In this document: piece by piece, positions 25,128-33,500 of the stretch
Layout: each line of letters opens with the position of its first letter
How positions within the stretch are numbered: position 1 is the first letter of the stretch
Origin: RGIG1995 sp045645205
GTDB taxonomy: Bacteria > Bacillota > Clostridia > Oscillospirales > CAG-272
Assembly: GCA_045645205.1 (NCBI GenBank)
Contig: JAZRIJ010000083.1
Span: 1 to 64,000, forward strand
Direction: 5' to 3'
DNA length: 64,000 bases
Program-made: the position numbers and the translations under genes
Notes under the pieces: generated by a model
Databases searched by the model: none
What the model was told of the DNA's origin: nothing
What the model saw: the letters and a program-made list of their open reading frames with translations, nothing else

Positions 25128-26207
25128 TTATTTAATTCTTGTGTATTTGCCTTGATTTACCTCAATAACATTTCCGGCAACATTTTGCAGACCGTTCTTT
25201 TCACAGCTTGTTATAATAACCTGACATTTCTTTATGCCGTTTGTTACATATTCTTTTCTTTTTGAGTCAAGCTCACTGAAAATATCGTCAAACAAAAACA
25301 CGGGATACTCACCTGTAATTTGTCTTGATATTTCTCCCTCTCCCAATTTCATTGCAAGGGCAAGACATCGTTGCTGTCCCTGTGAACAAAAGTTCCTCGC
25401 TTCTCTTCCGTTAAGAGAAATATCTATATCATCTTTATGGATTCCGTAAAGAGTCGTTCCTGCTTGAATTTCTTTATCAAGATTTTGTGTAAGCTTTTTT
25501 AAATATTCTTCTTCGCCCAGGACTTTGTTATATTCCAAATGAGTACTTTCCCTGCCGTTTGTCATATCGTTGAAAAACTCATTAACATGACCGTCAAGTA
25601 TTTTTACATACTCATATCTTTCACGGGAAATAAGAGCCGCTTCTCTCGCAAGATAGGCAGACCAAAGTTCAATTGTCCTGTTAAAAGACTCTTTATCTTC
25701 TTCATAATTTTTTATAAGCATATTTCTTTGGTTGAGAATATTGTTATATTTTTGAAGTGAAGCAAGATAAATCGGCTTCAGCTGACATATAGCCCCGTCA
25801 AGAAAATATCTTCTTTCTGCTGGTCCGTCTTTTATAACAGATAAATGTTCGGGACAAAACAGTACGGCTCTGAAGTAACCGACAAAATCGGATAATTTTT
25901 TTATATTAACACCGTTTTTGTAGCAATTCTTACGGCTTCCCCTCACAAGTTTAATTTCCATCTCATGAGGTCTTACCGAATCTTCAAAATTCATCTTAAC
26001 AGAGCTGACATCTTTTGAAAAATTTATAAGATCTCTGTCTGATGAGGTTCGAAAACTCTTTCCGTGAGCAAATAAATAAATTCCTTCAAGTGCGTTTGTT
26101 TTTCCCTCGGCATTATTTCCGTAGAAAATATTTACTCCTTTACAAAATTCAATATCTGCGCTTTCTATATTTCTAAAGTCTTTAAACTTTATTTTTTTGC
26201 AAACCAT
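25128..26207 (-). CDS. recF: DNA replication and repair protein RecF
   Basis: 359 residues of the SMC-like ATPase fold: Walker A YGNNAEGKTN (about 29-38), ABC-type signature region 'FCSQGQQRCLALAMKLGE' and Walker B 'PVFLFDDIFSELD' (about 305-317). RecF binds DNA at gaps and helps RecO/RecR load RecA. It lies 10 bp after dnaN in the standard order. Confidence 0.96.
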   Translation of the reverse strand: MVCKKIKFKDFRNIESADIEFCKGVNIFYGNNAEGKTNALEGIYLFAHGKSFRTSSDRDLINFSKDVSSVKMNFEDSVRPHEMEIKLVRGSRKNCYKNGVNIKKLSDFVGYFRAVLFCPEHLSVIKDGPAERRYFLDGAICQLKPIYLASLQKYNNILNQRNMLIKNYEEDKESFNRTIELWSAYLAREAALISRERYEYVKILDGHVNEFFNDMTNGRESTHLEYNKVLGEEEYLKKLTQNLDKEIQAGTTLYGIHKDDIDISLNGREARNFCSQGQQRCLALAMKLGEGEISRQITGEYPVFLFDDIFSELDSKRKEYVTNGIKKCQVIITSCEKNGLQNVAGNVIEVNQGKYTRIK

Positions 26208-26217
26208 AGAATTAACT

Positions 26218-27351
26218 TTATTTCATTCTTGTGGGAAGTGTTACAAAGAGGAACTTAGATTTTTCTTCCTCTACAGGCTCAATTACCATAGCGCGAAGAG
26301 GACCTGACATTGAAAGCTTTATTTTTTCAACTCCGCAAACACGGAGCGCTTCAAGCAGATAACGGCAGGTAAATGCTATTTCAAGATCAGCACCGTTCTT
26401 TTCAATGGCAACTTCATCATAAACATTACCCGATACCGCATTTGCCGTAATAACAAGAATATTATCATTAAAATTACATTTAACAAAATTTCTTACCTGA
26501 GCCTTTTCTTCACTGATAAGAGCAGCTCTTTCAAGACTGTCCATAAATTCATCTGTATTCACTTTAACAAAAATGTTATTGTCTTTCGGAATATATCTAT
26601 TGTAGTCGATATATTGACCTTCAAGAAGCCTTGTAAAAAAAGTAAGGTTTTCTATATTAAATAAGGCATGTTTTGAGCCTATTCTGATGTTTACAAATTC
26701 TTCATCACTGTCATTTAAGAACTTCATAAGTTCAATAAGAGTTTTACCGGGAACGATAAAGCTCATATCGGAGGATGCCTCTTCATTCTTCTTTATATCA
26801 CATTCCTGCTCAGTATAAGCAAGTCTAAAGCTGTCGCAGCTTACGGCAACTATTTTTGAGCCTTTAACTTCAAAATAAACACCGCAATAAATAGGTCTTT
26901 GGTCAGTTTGCGCTACTGCAAATATTGTACGGCTTATCATTGCTTTCATAACACTTTGAGGTATTGTAAGCTCCTTACCTGAGTCAACGGTAGGTGTACT
27001 GGGAAAGTCAGAACCCGGAAGAGCGGGCATACTGAACTCAGAACGACCGTTTGTTATTTTTGTCATGCACTTTTCGTCTACCTCTATAGTAATATCGCCA
27101 TCTGAAAGTGTTTTTACGATTTGATTAAGTCGAATAGCGTTTATAACATATTCTCCTTCTTCAAGAACCTTAGCCGGAATAGTTGTGGTAATTCCTTTTT
27201 CAAGGTCATACGCAGTAACAGTTACACTGTCGTTTCCTTTTGTTGTAACAAGAATACCGGCAGTTGCAGGTATAATATTTTTTGTGGATACAGCGCTCAT
27301 TGCTGCAGTAAGAACTGAATTAAGTATGTTTTTTTCGAATATAATTTTCAT
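26218..27351 (-). CDS. dnaN: DNA polymerase III beta subunit (sliding clamp)
   Basis: 377 residues in three clamp folds. The start 'MKIIFEKNILNSVLTAAMSA', the middle 'DSFRLAY' and the C-terminal 'MVIEPVEEEKSKFLFVTLPTR' (hydrophobic-pocket end) are typical. It encircles DNA as a dimer and tethers polymerase. AAAGGA precedes the ATG. oriC lies just upstream, between it and dnaA. Confidence 0.97.
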   Translation of the reverse strand: MKIIFEKNILNSVLTAAMSAVSTKNIIPATAGILVTTKGNDSVTVTAYDLEKGITTTIPAKVLEEGEYVINAIRLNQIVKTLSDGDITIEVDEKCMTKITNGRSEFSMPALPGSDFPSTPTVDSGKELTIPQSVMKAMISRTIFAVAQTDQRPIYCGVYFEVKGSKIVAVSCDSFRLAYTEQECDIKKNEEASSDMSFIVPGKTLIELMKFLNDSDEEFVNIRIGSKHALFNIENLTFFTRLLEGQYIDYNRYIPKDNNIFVKVNTDEFMDSLERAALISEEKAQVRNFVKCNFNDNILVITANAVSGNVYDEVAIEKNGADLEIAFTCRYLLEALRVCGVEKIKLSMSGPLRAMVIEPVEEEKSKFLFVTLPTRMK

Positions 27352-27419
27352 TTTTTATATTCCTTTCTTGTATATAGCTGTTATAATTTACTCTGTTTTG
27401 TTTTTCTGTAAAAAATCGC

Positions 27420-27740
27420 ATAAAATATATATATAAGAGATTGTAGTAGTAATAGTAATAGTAGGTGATGTGGAAACTGTGGAAAATTTAAAACCTAAGC
27501 TTTTTAAGGGTATTATTTTCATATTTCTCCCTGTTAATATTTTTATGAAAAATAGTGGAAATTATTGTGGAATCAAAACTTTTTCAACTAATGTAGTTTT
27601 CAGAAAATAAATCAACAAGTTTTTAATGGAAAACTTTTGTGTGGAAAACTTATACATTAATTAGAAGAAACAGTAAGTAATGCTGTTTTTTCATAACAAA
27701 AGTTTTCCACATCATTTTCAACAGGTGTTGAAAAAATATG
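27420..27740. other. oriC: chromosomal replication origin oriC
   Basis: The 389-bp dnaN-dnaA gap holds exact boxes (TTTTCCACA or complement) at 27478-27486, 27640-27648 and 27703-27711. Close variants lie at 27469-27477 (TGTGGAAAC) and 27566-27574, and a palindrome TTTTCAACA/TGTTGAAAA at 27716-27735. An AT-rich stretch (27421-27441, TAAAATATATATATAAGAGA) is the likely unwinding element on the dnaN side. A DnaA-trio run separates it from the first box pair. Position and motif order agree with a Firmicutes oriC. Confidence 0.9.
27444..27486 (+). promoter_or_regulatory. DnaA-trio run and abutting DnaA box pair
   Basis: Seven contiguous triplets TAG-TAG-TAA-TAG-TAA-TAG-TAG (27444-27464) are followed by a 4-bp spacer GTGA and two directly abutting boxes, TGTGGAAAC and TGTGGAAAA. 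Read 3' to 5' from the box, the triplets are GAT GAT AAT GAT AAT GAT GAT, the motif described for B. subtilis as the site where DnaA extends onto a single strand. Confidence 0.85.
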
Positions 27741-29162
27741 TTATTTCATAGATATTTCATTCATAAGCTCACTGATTTCAATTTCAAGAAGAGAGTTTTC
27801 TCTAATATCGGTTTCAATTTTATTCAGGGAAGATTTTATGGTAGAATGGTCTCTTGAAAAAATGTTACCAATTTTTTTTAATGAGAGGTCAGTCATATTC
27901 TTTATAATATATATACAAATATGTCTGACAGAAGCAATTTCTTGATTTCTCTTTGTACCTTTAAGGTCAGATTCTGAAATGCTGTATTTTTTAGTTACCT
28001 TGTCGAAAATTCTTTCTATAGTTACGTTAACAGGTTCATTCTTTGATACAACGTCGGATATACAGTCCTGCGCCAATGTTACATCAATAACTGAGCCTTT
28101 TAAAAAAGAATGGGCCGCGAGTGTCTTGACAGCGCCTTCTATTTGGCGAATATTATTTCTAAGATTTTCGGCAAGATAGTCAAGCACATCAGGCTGAAAT
28201 ATTACACCCAGTTTTTTTGCTTTATGCTTTATTATAGCTGTTCTCAATTCGTAGTCCGGAGGCTGTATGTCAACTATAAGACCTCCTTCAAAACGGGTGC
28301 GGAGTCTTTCTTCAAGAGTCTTTATCTCCCTAGGAGGTCGGTCGCTTGTTAAAATAATCTGCTTTCCGGCATCATAAAGAGCGTTAAACGTATGAAAAAT
28401 TTCTTCTTGAGTAGATTCTTTACCTGCAATAAACTGTATATCGTCTATAAGCAGAATATCAGTTTTGCGAAACTTGTCTCTAAATTTTTCTCTGAAGGAA
28501 ACAGGAGATTTTTTACTGAGATTTTCAATAAGCTGATTTGCAAAATCTTCGCCTCGAACATAAATAATATTTGCGTACGGATTATTTTTAAGAACAAGAT
28601 TATTTATAGCGTAAAGAAGATGAGTTTTACCCAGTCCGCTTTCACCGTAAATAAATAAGGGATTAAATTGTGTTGCAAGTGAGTTACAAACAGCAATACA
28701 GGCTTCATAAGCAAATTTATTTGAATTTCCCACAATAAAGTTATCAAAAGTATATTGTGTGTGGTAGGATGGGAAAATATTACTTGCCTGTTCAAATGAA
28801 TTCTCTTCAAAATCGTCATCAGACTTAATTTCTGATTCTTTGTCTGTGAGTATAGGTTCTGAAGGAAAATTTTTAATTTTTCCTTCAATATAGGGAGTCA
28901 GATCCGGTTCTCCGTTCTGTCTTGAAAGCACGGTAACATAAACCGGATAACCAAGCAACTCTTCAAGATACTGCTTAATTGTAGGCAAGTGTTTATCTTT
29001 TATAATTTTACATTTCAAATCGCTGTTGTTTACAAGAACGGCATCGGTGTCGTTCAAGACTTCGAGTTTAAGGTCGTTGAACCACAACTCTATAAAACCG
29101 TCGGCATAAGTTTTTCTTAAATTTTTAACAACGTTTGCCCAAAGGTCGTCTAAAAACTGCAT
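27741..29162 (-). CDS. dnaA: chromosomal replication initiator DnaA
   Basis: 473 residues from the ATG at 29162 (MQFLDDLWANV). A longer frame to 29249 adds a non-homologous AT-rich N-terminus that overlaps the promoter, so it is rejected. Domain I (1-80); acidic linker (about 95-125); AAA+ with Walker A YGESGLGKTH and Walker B ILLIDDIQF; C-terminal domain IV with the box-recognition signature FSRDHSTIKSS. DnaA-ATP opens oriC, which lies immediately downstream. The ribosome site AAGGGA is somewhat far (about 12 bp). Confidence 0.97.
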   Translation of the reverse strand: MQFLDDLWANVVKNLRKTYADGFIELWFNDLKLEVLNDTDAVLVNNSDLKCKIIKDKHLPTIKQYLEELLGYPVYVTVLSRQNGEPDLTPYIEGKIKNFPSEPILTDKESEIKSDDDFEENSFEQASNIFPSYHTQYTFDNFIVGNSNKFAYEACIAVCNSLATQFNPLFIYGESGLGKTHLLYAINNLVLKNNPYANIIYVRGEDFANQLIENLSKKSPVSFREKFRDKFRKTDILLIDDIQFIAGKESTQEEIFHTFNALYDAGKQIILTSDRPPREIKTLEERLRTRFEGGLIVDIQPPDYELRTAIIKHKAKKLGVIFQPDVLDYLAENLRNNIRQIEGAVKTLAAHSFLKGSVIDVTLAQDCISDVVSKNEPVNVTIERIFDKVTKKYSISESDLKGTKRNQEIASVRHICIYIIKNMTDLSLKKIGNIFSRDHSTIKSSLNKIETDIRENSLLEIEISELMNEISMK

Positions 29163-29220
29163 AAAAAAATTTTTTCCCTTCTGAAAAATAAAAAATGAAT
29201 AAATTGCATATATATAATTT

Positions 29221-29249
29221 ATTATAACATATATAATTATAATATGCAA
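29221..29249 (-). promoter_or_regulatory. dnaA promoter
   Basis: On the minus strand TTGCAT (29244-29249), a 17-bp spacer and TATAAT (29221-29226) with an upstream TG (TGTTATAAT) lie about 60 bp before the dnaA ATG. No exact DnaA box overlaps it, in contrast to the promoter at 3519-3545. Confidence 0.7.
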
Positions 29250-29321
29250 GGCACTTTAAGTAAAATTTGTCTAACTTTTTTAAAAATTTCCATTATAATC
29301 GGCAAAAAAAAGAAAAAGCAC

Positions 29322-29349
29322 TTGACAAGTCGGGGGTTTTATGTAATAA
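29322..29349 (+). promoter_or_regulatory. rpmH promoter
   Basis: TTGACA (29322-29327), a 16-bp spacer and TAATAA (29344-29349), 46 bp before the rpmH start codon. Confidence 0.65.
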
Positions 29350-29394
29350 TAAAGAATACCGTTGAGTATTTAGAAGTTGAAGGAGGTGCGTACA

Positions 29395-29529
29395 ATGATC
29401 AGAACGTATCAGCCTAAAAAACGCCAGCGCAAAAAGGAACATGGTTTCAGAAAAAGAATGAGAACCGCCGACGGCAGAAATGTGTTGAAGAGAAGACGCG
29501 CAAAAGGCAGAAAACGGCTCACATATTAA
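29395..29529 (+). CDS. rpmH: 50S ribosomal protein L34
   Basis: A 44-residue, very basic protein starting MIRTYQPKKRQRKKEHGFRK and ending GRKRLTY, the standard L34. The ATG is preceded by AAGGAGGTG. It heads the rpmH-rnpA-yidD-yidC-jag string, which runs divergently from dnaA as in most bacteria. Confidence 0.97.
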   Translation: MIRTYQPKKRQRKKEHGFRKRMRTADGRNVLKRRRAKGRKRLTY

Positions 29530-29565
29530 TGACATAGACGTTTTTTTACATCGCATGTCAGTTAC

Positions 29566-29593
29566 AAAACCGCCGAAACTCTCGGGGGTTTTT
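29566..29593 (+). terminator. hairpin between rpmH and rnpA (possible attenuator)
   Basis: AAAACCGCCGA (29566-29576) can pair with TCGGGGGTTTTT (29582-29593) with a small bulge, followed by GTTTTAC. It could give partial termination and so more L34 than RnpA. Confidence 0.5.
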
Positions 29594-29642
29594 GTTTTAC
29601 AACGGAAACAAAAAGAATATACAAGGGAGGTTATAAATATTT

Positions 29643-30014
29643 ATGAAATATAGAGCTATAACCGAAAATCACTTGTATAACAAGGCATACAAAAAGGGTA
29701 AAAAAATAGTGGCACGAAACGTTGTTATATATGTTTTACCCGACCGTCATGCCATAAGACTGAGAAAAGAAAATCCAAAAAAAGAGTTTATAAACCGTGT
29801 CGGACTTACCGTTACAAAAAAAATAGGCGGTGCGGTTACCAGATCCCGCGTCAAAAGAATTATAAGAGAGGGATACCGTCTTACTGATAAAGAGTATGGT
29901 ATCAAAAAAGGAAATCTTATAGTTCTCGTCGCAAGGGACACCTCGGTAAACGCAAAATCGACGGAACTTAAAAATGATATGGTTTATGCTTTTAAAAAAT
30001 TAGGTATGATATAA
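29643..30014 (+). CDS. rnpA: ribonuclease P protein component
   Basis: 123 residues, basic. 'NRVGLTVTKKIGGAVTRSRV' followed by 'KRIIREGYR' is the RNP signature of RnpA, which assists the P RNA in 5' tRNA maturation. GGGAGG lies upstream. Its stop codon overlaps the yidD start (TAATG), suggesting coupling. Confidence 0.95.
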   Translation: MKYRAITENHLYNKAYKKGKKIVARNVVIYVLPDRHAIRLRKENPKKEFINRVGLTVTKKIGGAVTRSRVKRIIREGYRLTDKEYGIKKGNLIVLVARDTSVNAKSTELKNDMVYAFKKLGMI

Positions 30015-30241
30015 TGAAAAGGATTTTCGTAAAATTAATCAGACTCTATCAAAAATATATCTCGCCTCTAAAAAGTAAGCCCTCATGCAGATTTTATCCC
30101 ACATGCTCGCAGTATGCTATTGAGGCATTGGAAATTCACGGATTTTTTAAGGGCAGTATTCTTTCAATATGGAGAATACTGAGATGTAACCCTTTTTGCC
30201 GCGGAGGTATTGATCCCGTTCCCCAAAAAAAGAAAAAATAA
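30014..30241 (+). CDS. yidD: membrane protein insertion efficiency factor YidD
   Basis: 75 residues: 'LIRLYQKYISPLKSKPSCRF', 'YPTCSQYAIEAL' and 'RCNPFCRGGIDPVP' are the full YidD signature with its conserved cysteines. It is a small, basic, amphipathic protein at the inner face of the membrane that helps YidC. It starts inside the rnpA stop codon. Confidence 0.95.
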   Translation: MKRIFVKLIRLYQKYISPLKSKPSCRFYPTCSQYAIEALEIHGFFKGSILSIWRILRCNPFCRGGIDPVPQKKKK

Positions 30242-30277
30242 TAGTTTTATATTTTTGTAAAAAAAGGAGAAAAAACT

Positions 30278-31396
30278 TTGATAGACGCAATTCTTAAAGT
30301 GTTTGGCTATGTAGTTGAGTTTTGTTACAATATCGGTGGACAGAACTACCTCATAGGTCTTATATTATTTGCAATTATTGTAAAATTGGCAATGTTGCCT
30401 TTAAGCATAAAGCAGCAGAAAAATTCAATTAAGCAGGCTAAGCTTCGTCCGAAAGAAATGGCTATCCGCAAGAAATATGCGGGAAGAAACGATCAGCCTA
30501 CTCAGCAGAAGATTCAGAATGAAATAATGGATCTCTATACAAGAGAAAACTTTAACCCTATGGGCGGCTGTCTACCTCTGCTTATTCAGCTCCCCATATT
30601 GCTCGGTCTATATCAGGTAATTATCAGACCCCTTGAATTTCTTTGCCGTGTTCCAAAGGAAGTGGTTAATTCAATTATAAAGAGTGAGGCTGTTGTTGAA
30701 CAGAAAATAACATCGCAGATTGAGCTTATAAATTATTTAACGAAAGATAACGGAAAGAATTTTGCTGATTTTGCATCTCAGTTAAAGGATTATGTTTCCT
30801 CATTTGAAGAACTCCCAAATTTTACGCTTTTCGGAGTAAATCTTGCCGAAATACCCTCAATTAATGAAATATCCATACTTTTGCTTGTTCCCGTATTGAC
30901 TTTTGTAATAAGCTTTTTGTCTATGAAGATAAACAAAAAGTTTACCTATAATGCAAACGAAGGTATTCAAACAGATCAAGCAACAGGCTGTTCCACTAAA
31001 CTGATGGACTGGATGATGCCTTTGATGAGTGTATATATTACATTTATCGTTCCTGCGGTTATCGGTATATACTGGATGTTTAATAATATCTTTGGTACTG
31101 TTCAGCAGATAATTCTTGCAAAAGTTATGCCTATACCGAAGTTTACAGAAGAAGATTACAAGACAGCTGAAAGGGAAATTAACGGTAAATCCAAAAACAG
31201 TAAAAAATCTTCTGCTAATAACAACGGAGAGAACGGCGGAACAGGTGAAAAGAAAAAGGTACGCTCTCTCCATAGAATAGACGAAGAGGACTATATTGCT
31301 CCGGAGCCGGAAAAGAAAAAGGCAGAAGAGCAGATATACGGACTTAAAAGTATGATAGACAAGCCGGAGCTTAAAGACGATAGCAAGAAAAAATAA
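30278..31396 (+). CDS. yidC: membrane insertase YidC/OxaA
   Basis: 372 residues. The start is a TTG at 30278 with AAGGAGA 7 bp upstream; no ATG fits. Hydrophobic segments lie at about 20-45 (followed by 'KLAMLPLSIKQQKNS'), 100-120 ('LPLLIQLPILLGLYQVI'), about 200-215 and 250-275 ('YITFIVPAVIGIYWMF'). A long polar lysine-rich tail (about 295-372) is typical of Gram-positive YidC and may contact ribosomes. It inserts membrane proteins alone or with SecYEG. Confidence 0.95.
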   Translation: MIDAILKVFGYVVEFCYNIGGQNYLIGLILFAIIVKLAMLPLSIKQQKNSIKQAKLRPKEMAIRKKYAGRNDQPTQQKIQNEIMDLYTRENFNPMGGCLPLLIQLPILLGLYQVIIRPLEFLCRVPKEVVNSIIKSEAVVEQKITSQIELINYLTKDNGKNFADFASQLKDYVSSFEELPNFTLFGVNLAEIPSINEISILLLVPVLTFVISFLSMKINKKFTYNANEGIQTDQATGCSTKLMDWMMPLMSVYITFIVPAVIGIYWMFNNIFGTVQQIILAKVMPIPKFTEEDYKTAEREINGKSKNSKKSSANNNGENGGTGEKKKVRSLHRIDEEDYIAPEPEKKKAEEQIYGLKSMIDKPELKDDSKKK

Positions 31397-31453
31397 ATTA
31401 CGATAAATAGTGTGCTGTCATTGACAGCGCTTAAATAAAGGAGAAACAAAAAG

Positions 31454-32104
31454 ATGATACGCGAGGTTATAGTTTTTGGAAAAACAGTTGAGGAAGCTAT
31501 TCAAAATGGGTTAAAGGAACTTGGAGTTAGCTCGGAAAACGCGGAGTACGAGATTATTGAAAACGCAAAGAAGGGATTTCTTGGATTTGGAGAGTCTCCG
31601 GCAAAGGTCAGAGTATTTTGCAATGTCAATGCAGGAAAGAAAGCTGTTGATTTTGTTACTACACTTGTAGCAAATATGGGACTGGATGTTCAGGTTAAGG
31701 CAGAAACAGTCAATGAAAAGAATACAAAAATAACACTTGAGGGCGAATCGGCGGGTATGCTTATCGGTCATCACGGTGAAACACTTGACGCACTTCAGTA
31801 TCTTGCAAATCTTACGGCAAACAAAGGCGATGATGAAGACGATTATTCAAAAATAACCGTTGATATTGAAAACTACCGTTCAAAGAGGGAAGAGACTCTC
31901 AGAACGCTTGCAAGAAGAATGGCATCAAGGGTCCGCAAAAACAACAGAAGTATGACTCTTGAACCTATGAACCCCTATGAAAGACGTATTATACATTCGG
32001 AAGTACAAAATATAGAAGGTGTATCTACCTACTCGGTAGGTACAGACGACAATCGTAAGATTGTTATTTGTCCTGAAGACAGGGCAAAACACAGAGGAAA
32101 GTGA
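31454..32104 (+). CDS. jag: Jag/KhpB RNA-binding protein
   Basis: 216 residues in three parts. Jag_N is residues 1-50 ('IVFGKTVEEAIQNGLKELGV', with 'KKGFLGFG'). The KH domain around 85-150 has the GxxG loop as 'LIGHHGETLDALQYL'. The C-terminal R3H domain has 'REETLRTLARRMA'. In Gram-positives it works with KhpA in cell-envelope control. mnmE, which usually follows it, is absent here and lies 9 kb away on the other strand. Confidence 0.95.
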   Translation: MIREVIVFGKTVEEAIQNGLKELGVSSENAEYEIIENAKKGFLGFGESPAKVRVFCNVNAGKKAVDFVTTLVANMGLDVQVKAETVNEKNTKITLEGESAGMLIGHHGETLDALQYLANLTANKGDDEDDYSKITVDIENYRSKREETLRTLARRMASRVRKNNRSMTLEPMNPYERRIIHSEVQNIEGVSTYSVGTDDNRKIVICPEDRAKHRGK

Positions 32105-32154
32105 AGAAATGTCACTTTTTAAAAAATTCTCTTGAAAAAATATTAATTTACAGT

Positions 32155-32199
32155 AAAAAAGCAGGATGCTTGAAAATTGAAACTTCCTGCTTTTTTTTT
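32155..32199 (+). terminator. terminator of the rpmH-jag operon
   Basis: AAAAAAGCAGGA and TCCTGCTTTTTTTTT form a stem with an 18-nt loop, ending in nine T residues. Confidence 0.85.
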
Positions 32200-32246
32200 G
32201 TACTTTTTTCAAATTATACTTATTTTAAAATAAAATTTGTTTTCTA

Positions 32247-32275
32247 TTGAAATTTGGTAAGTTATGTTATATAAT
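32247..32275 (+). promoter_or_regulatory. promoter of the SGNH hydrolase gene
   Basis: TTGAAA (32247-32252), a 17-bp spacer and TATAAT (32270-32275), 29 bp before the ATG at 32305. Confidence 0.65.
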
Positions 32276-32304
32276 TATAAAAAAATATATTGGAGTGCGT
32301 AAAC

Positions 32305-33456
32305 ATGAGTAAATGGGTATCAGCTTGGGGTGTTCCAACTTCTTTTGTTGTAGAGGGAGTGGGAAACCTTATTGATAACACAACCTTCAGACACGTTTTT
32401 TATAACCCTATAAAAGGCGAAAAAGTTAGGATTCGTTTTACGAATAAATATGGCAGCGAAGATGTAAAGATTGACGGAGCTTCTATTTCCGAGTGGACCG
32501 GAAAAGGTCCTGCAATTGTTCCCGAAACCTTAGTTAATGTTACTTTTAAAGATAACGGTAATGTTATCAAGGCAGGAGAAGAACTGGTTACCGATGCTGT
32601 TGAATTTGTACTTGAACCCCAAAAATATTATGTTTTGAGCTATTATTTCAAGGATGCGACAAGGCTTGTGACCGGTTATAACAAATTTCCTGAAGACACG
32701 TTAGCTCCATGTTGGTTAGGCAGAGGAAACTTTGTAAACTTCGAGGAATTTCCTATAAAAGAGCGACGTGAAATTATTAATTACGTCTTTTTATGCGGTG
32801 TTGAAGCGCTTTCTACAGAGGATACACACGCTGTTATGGCGTTTGGAGACTCTATAACTGCAAGACCTTGGCCTGATTATCTTGCTCGACGTATCAACAA
32901 TGAGGGTTATACAAACCGTTCCGTTGTCCGTAAGGCTATTGGTGGAAACAAAATTTTGAGAGATTACAGAGATTGTCTTTTTAGACGGGGAATGGGTTGT
33001 GCAGCTATTGAGCGTTTTGAAATGTCCATAAAACAGGTACTTGGAGTTGATAAGGTTGTTATGCTTGAAGGAATAAACGATTTGTATCATCCCAGAAAAA
33101 ACGATCCTTTATCTAAAATGGATGAGCTTCCCACGGTAGATGAGCTTATTGAAGGCTACAAGATATGCTGTGATATTGCTCATAAATATGGTGCGAAATT
33201 CTATCTTGCTACTATTCTTCCCACAGCGCACATGGAATTGCTGGGCGACGGCAGAGAGGAGATAAGACTTGCCGTAAACGAATGGATAAGAACAAACGAC
33301 TATATTGACGGATTTGTTGAGTTTGAAAAGCAGGTTGCAGACAAGAATAACCCTCATATTATGGCAGAGGAATATGACTGCGGCGATAAATTGCATCCAA
33401 ACAACGAAGGATCTATGGCTCTCTGTAATGCTATTCCCGAACACATATACAAATAA
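32305..33456 (+). CDS. SGNH/GDSL-family hydrolase
   Basis: 383 residues from the ATG at 32305 (GGAGTG upstream). An N-terminal beta-sandwich-like part (about 1-170) precedes the SGNH catalytic domain with GDSITARPWP (block I, Ser nucleophile), an asparagine block 'GINDL' and the C-terminal DKLHPN (Asp/His pair). Such enzymes deacetylate or de-esterify carbohydrates or lipids. There is no signal peptide, so it is probably cytosolic and acts on imported substrate. Monocistronic between a promoter and a terminator. Confidence 0.87.
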   Translation: MSKWVSAWGVPTSFVVEGVGNLIDNTTFRHVFYNPIKGEKVRIRFTNKYGSEDVKIDGASISEWTGKGPAIVPETLVNVTFKDNGNVIKAGEELVTDAVEFVLEPQKYYVLSYYFKDATRLVTGYNKFPEDTLAPCWLGRGNFVNFEEFPIKERREIINYVFLCGVEALSTEDTHAVMAFGDSITARPWPDYLARRINNEGYTNRSVVRKAIGGNKILRDYRDCLFRRGMGCAAIERFEMSIKQVLGVDKVVMLEGINDLYHPRKNDPLSKMDELPTVDELIEGYKICCDIAHKYGAKFYLATILPTAHMELLGDGREEIRLAVNEWIRTNDYIDGFVEFEKQVADKNNPHIMAEEYDCGDKLHPNNEGSMALCNAIPEHIYK

Positions 33457-33462
33457 AAAAAT

Positions 33463-33500
33463 AAAGCTGATTATGAAATTTGTCCATAATCAGCTTTGTT
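33463..33500. terminator. bidirectional terminator
   Basis: AAAGCTGATTATG (33463-33475) pairs with CATAATCAGCTTT (33485-33497). It overlaps the last codon of the glycosylase gene on the minus strand and ends the hydrolase transcript on the plus strand. Confidence 0.75.
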
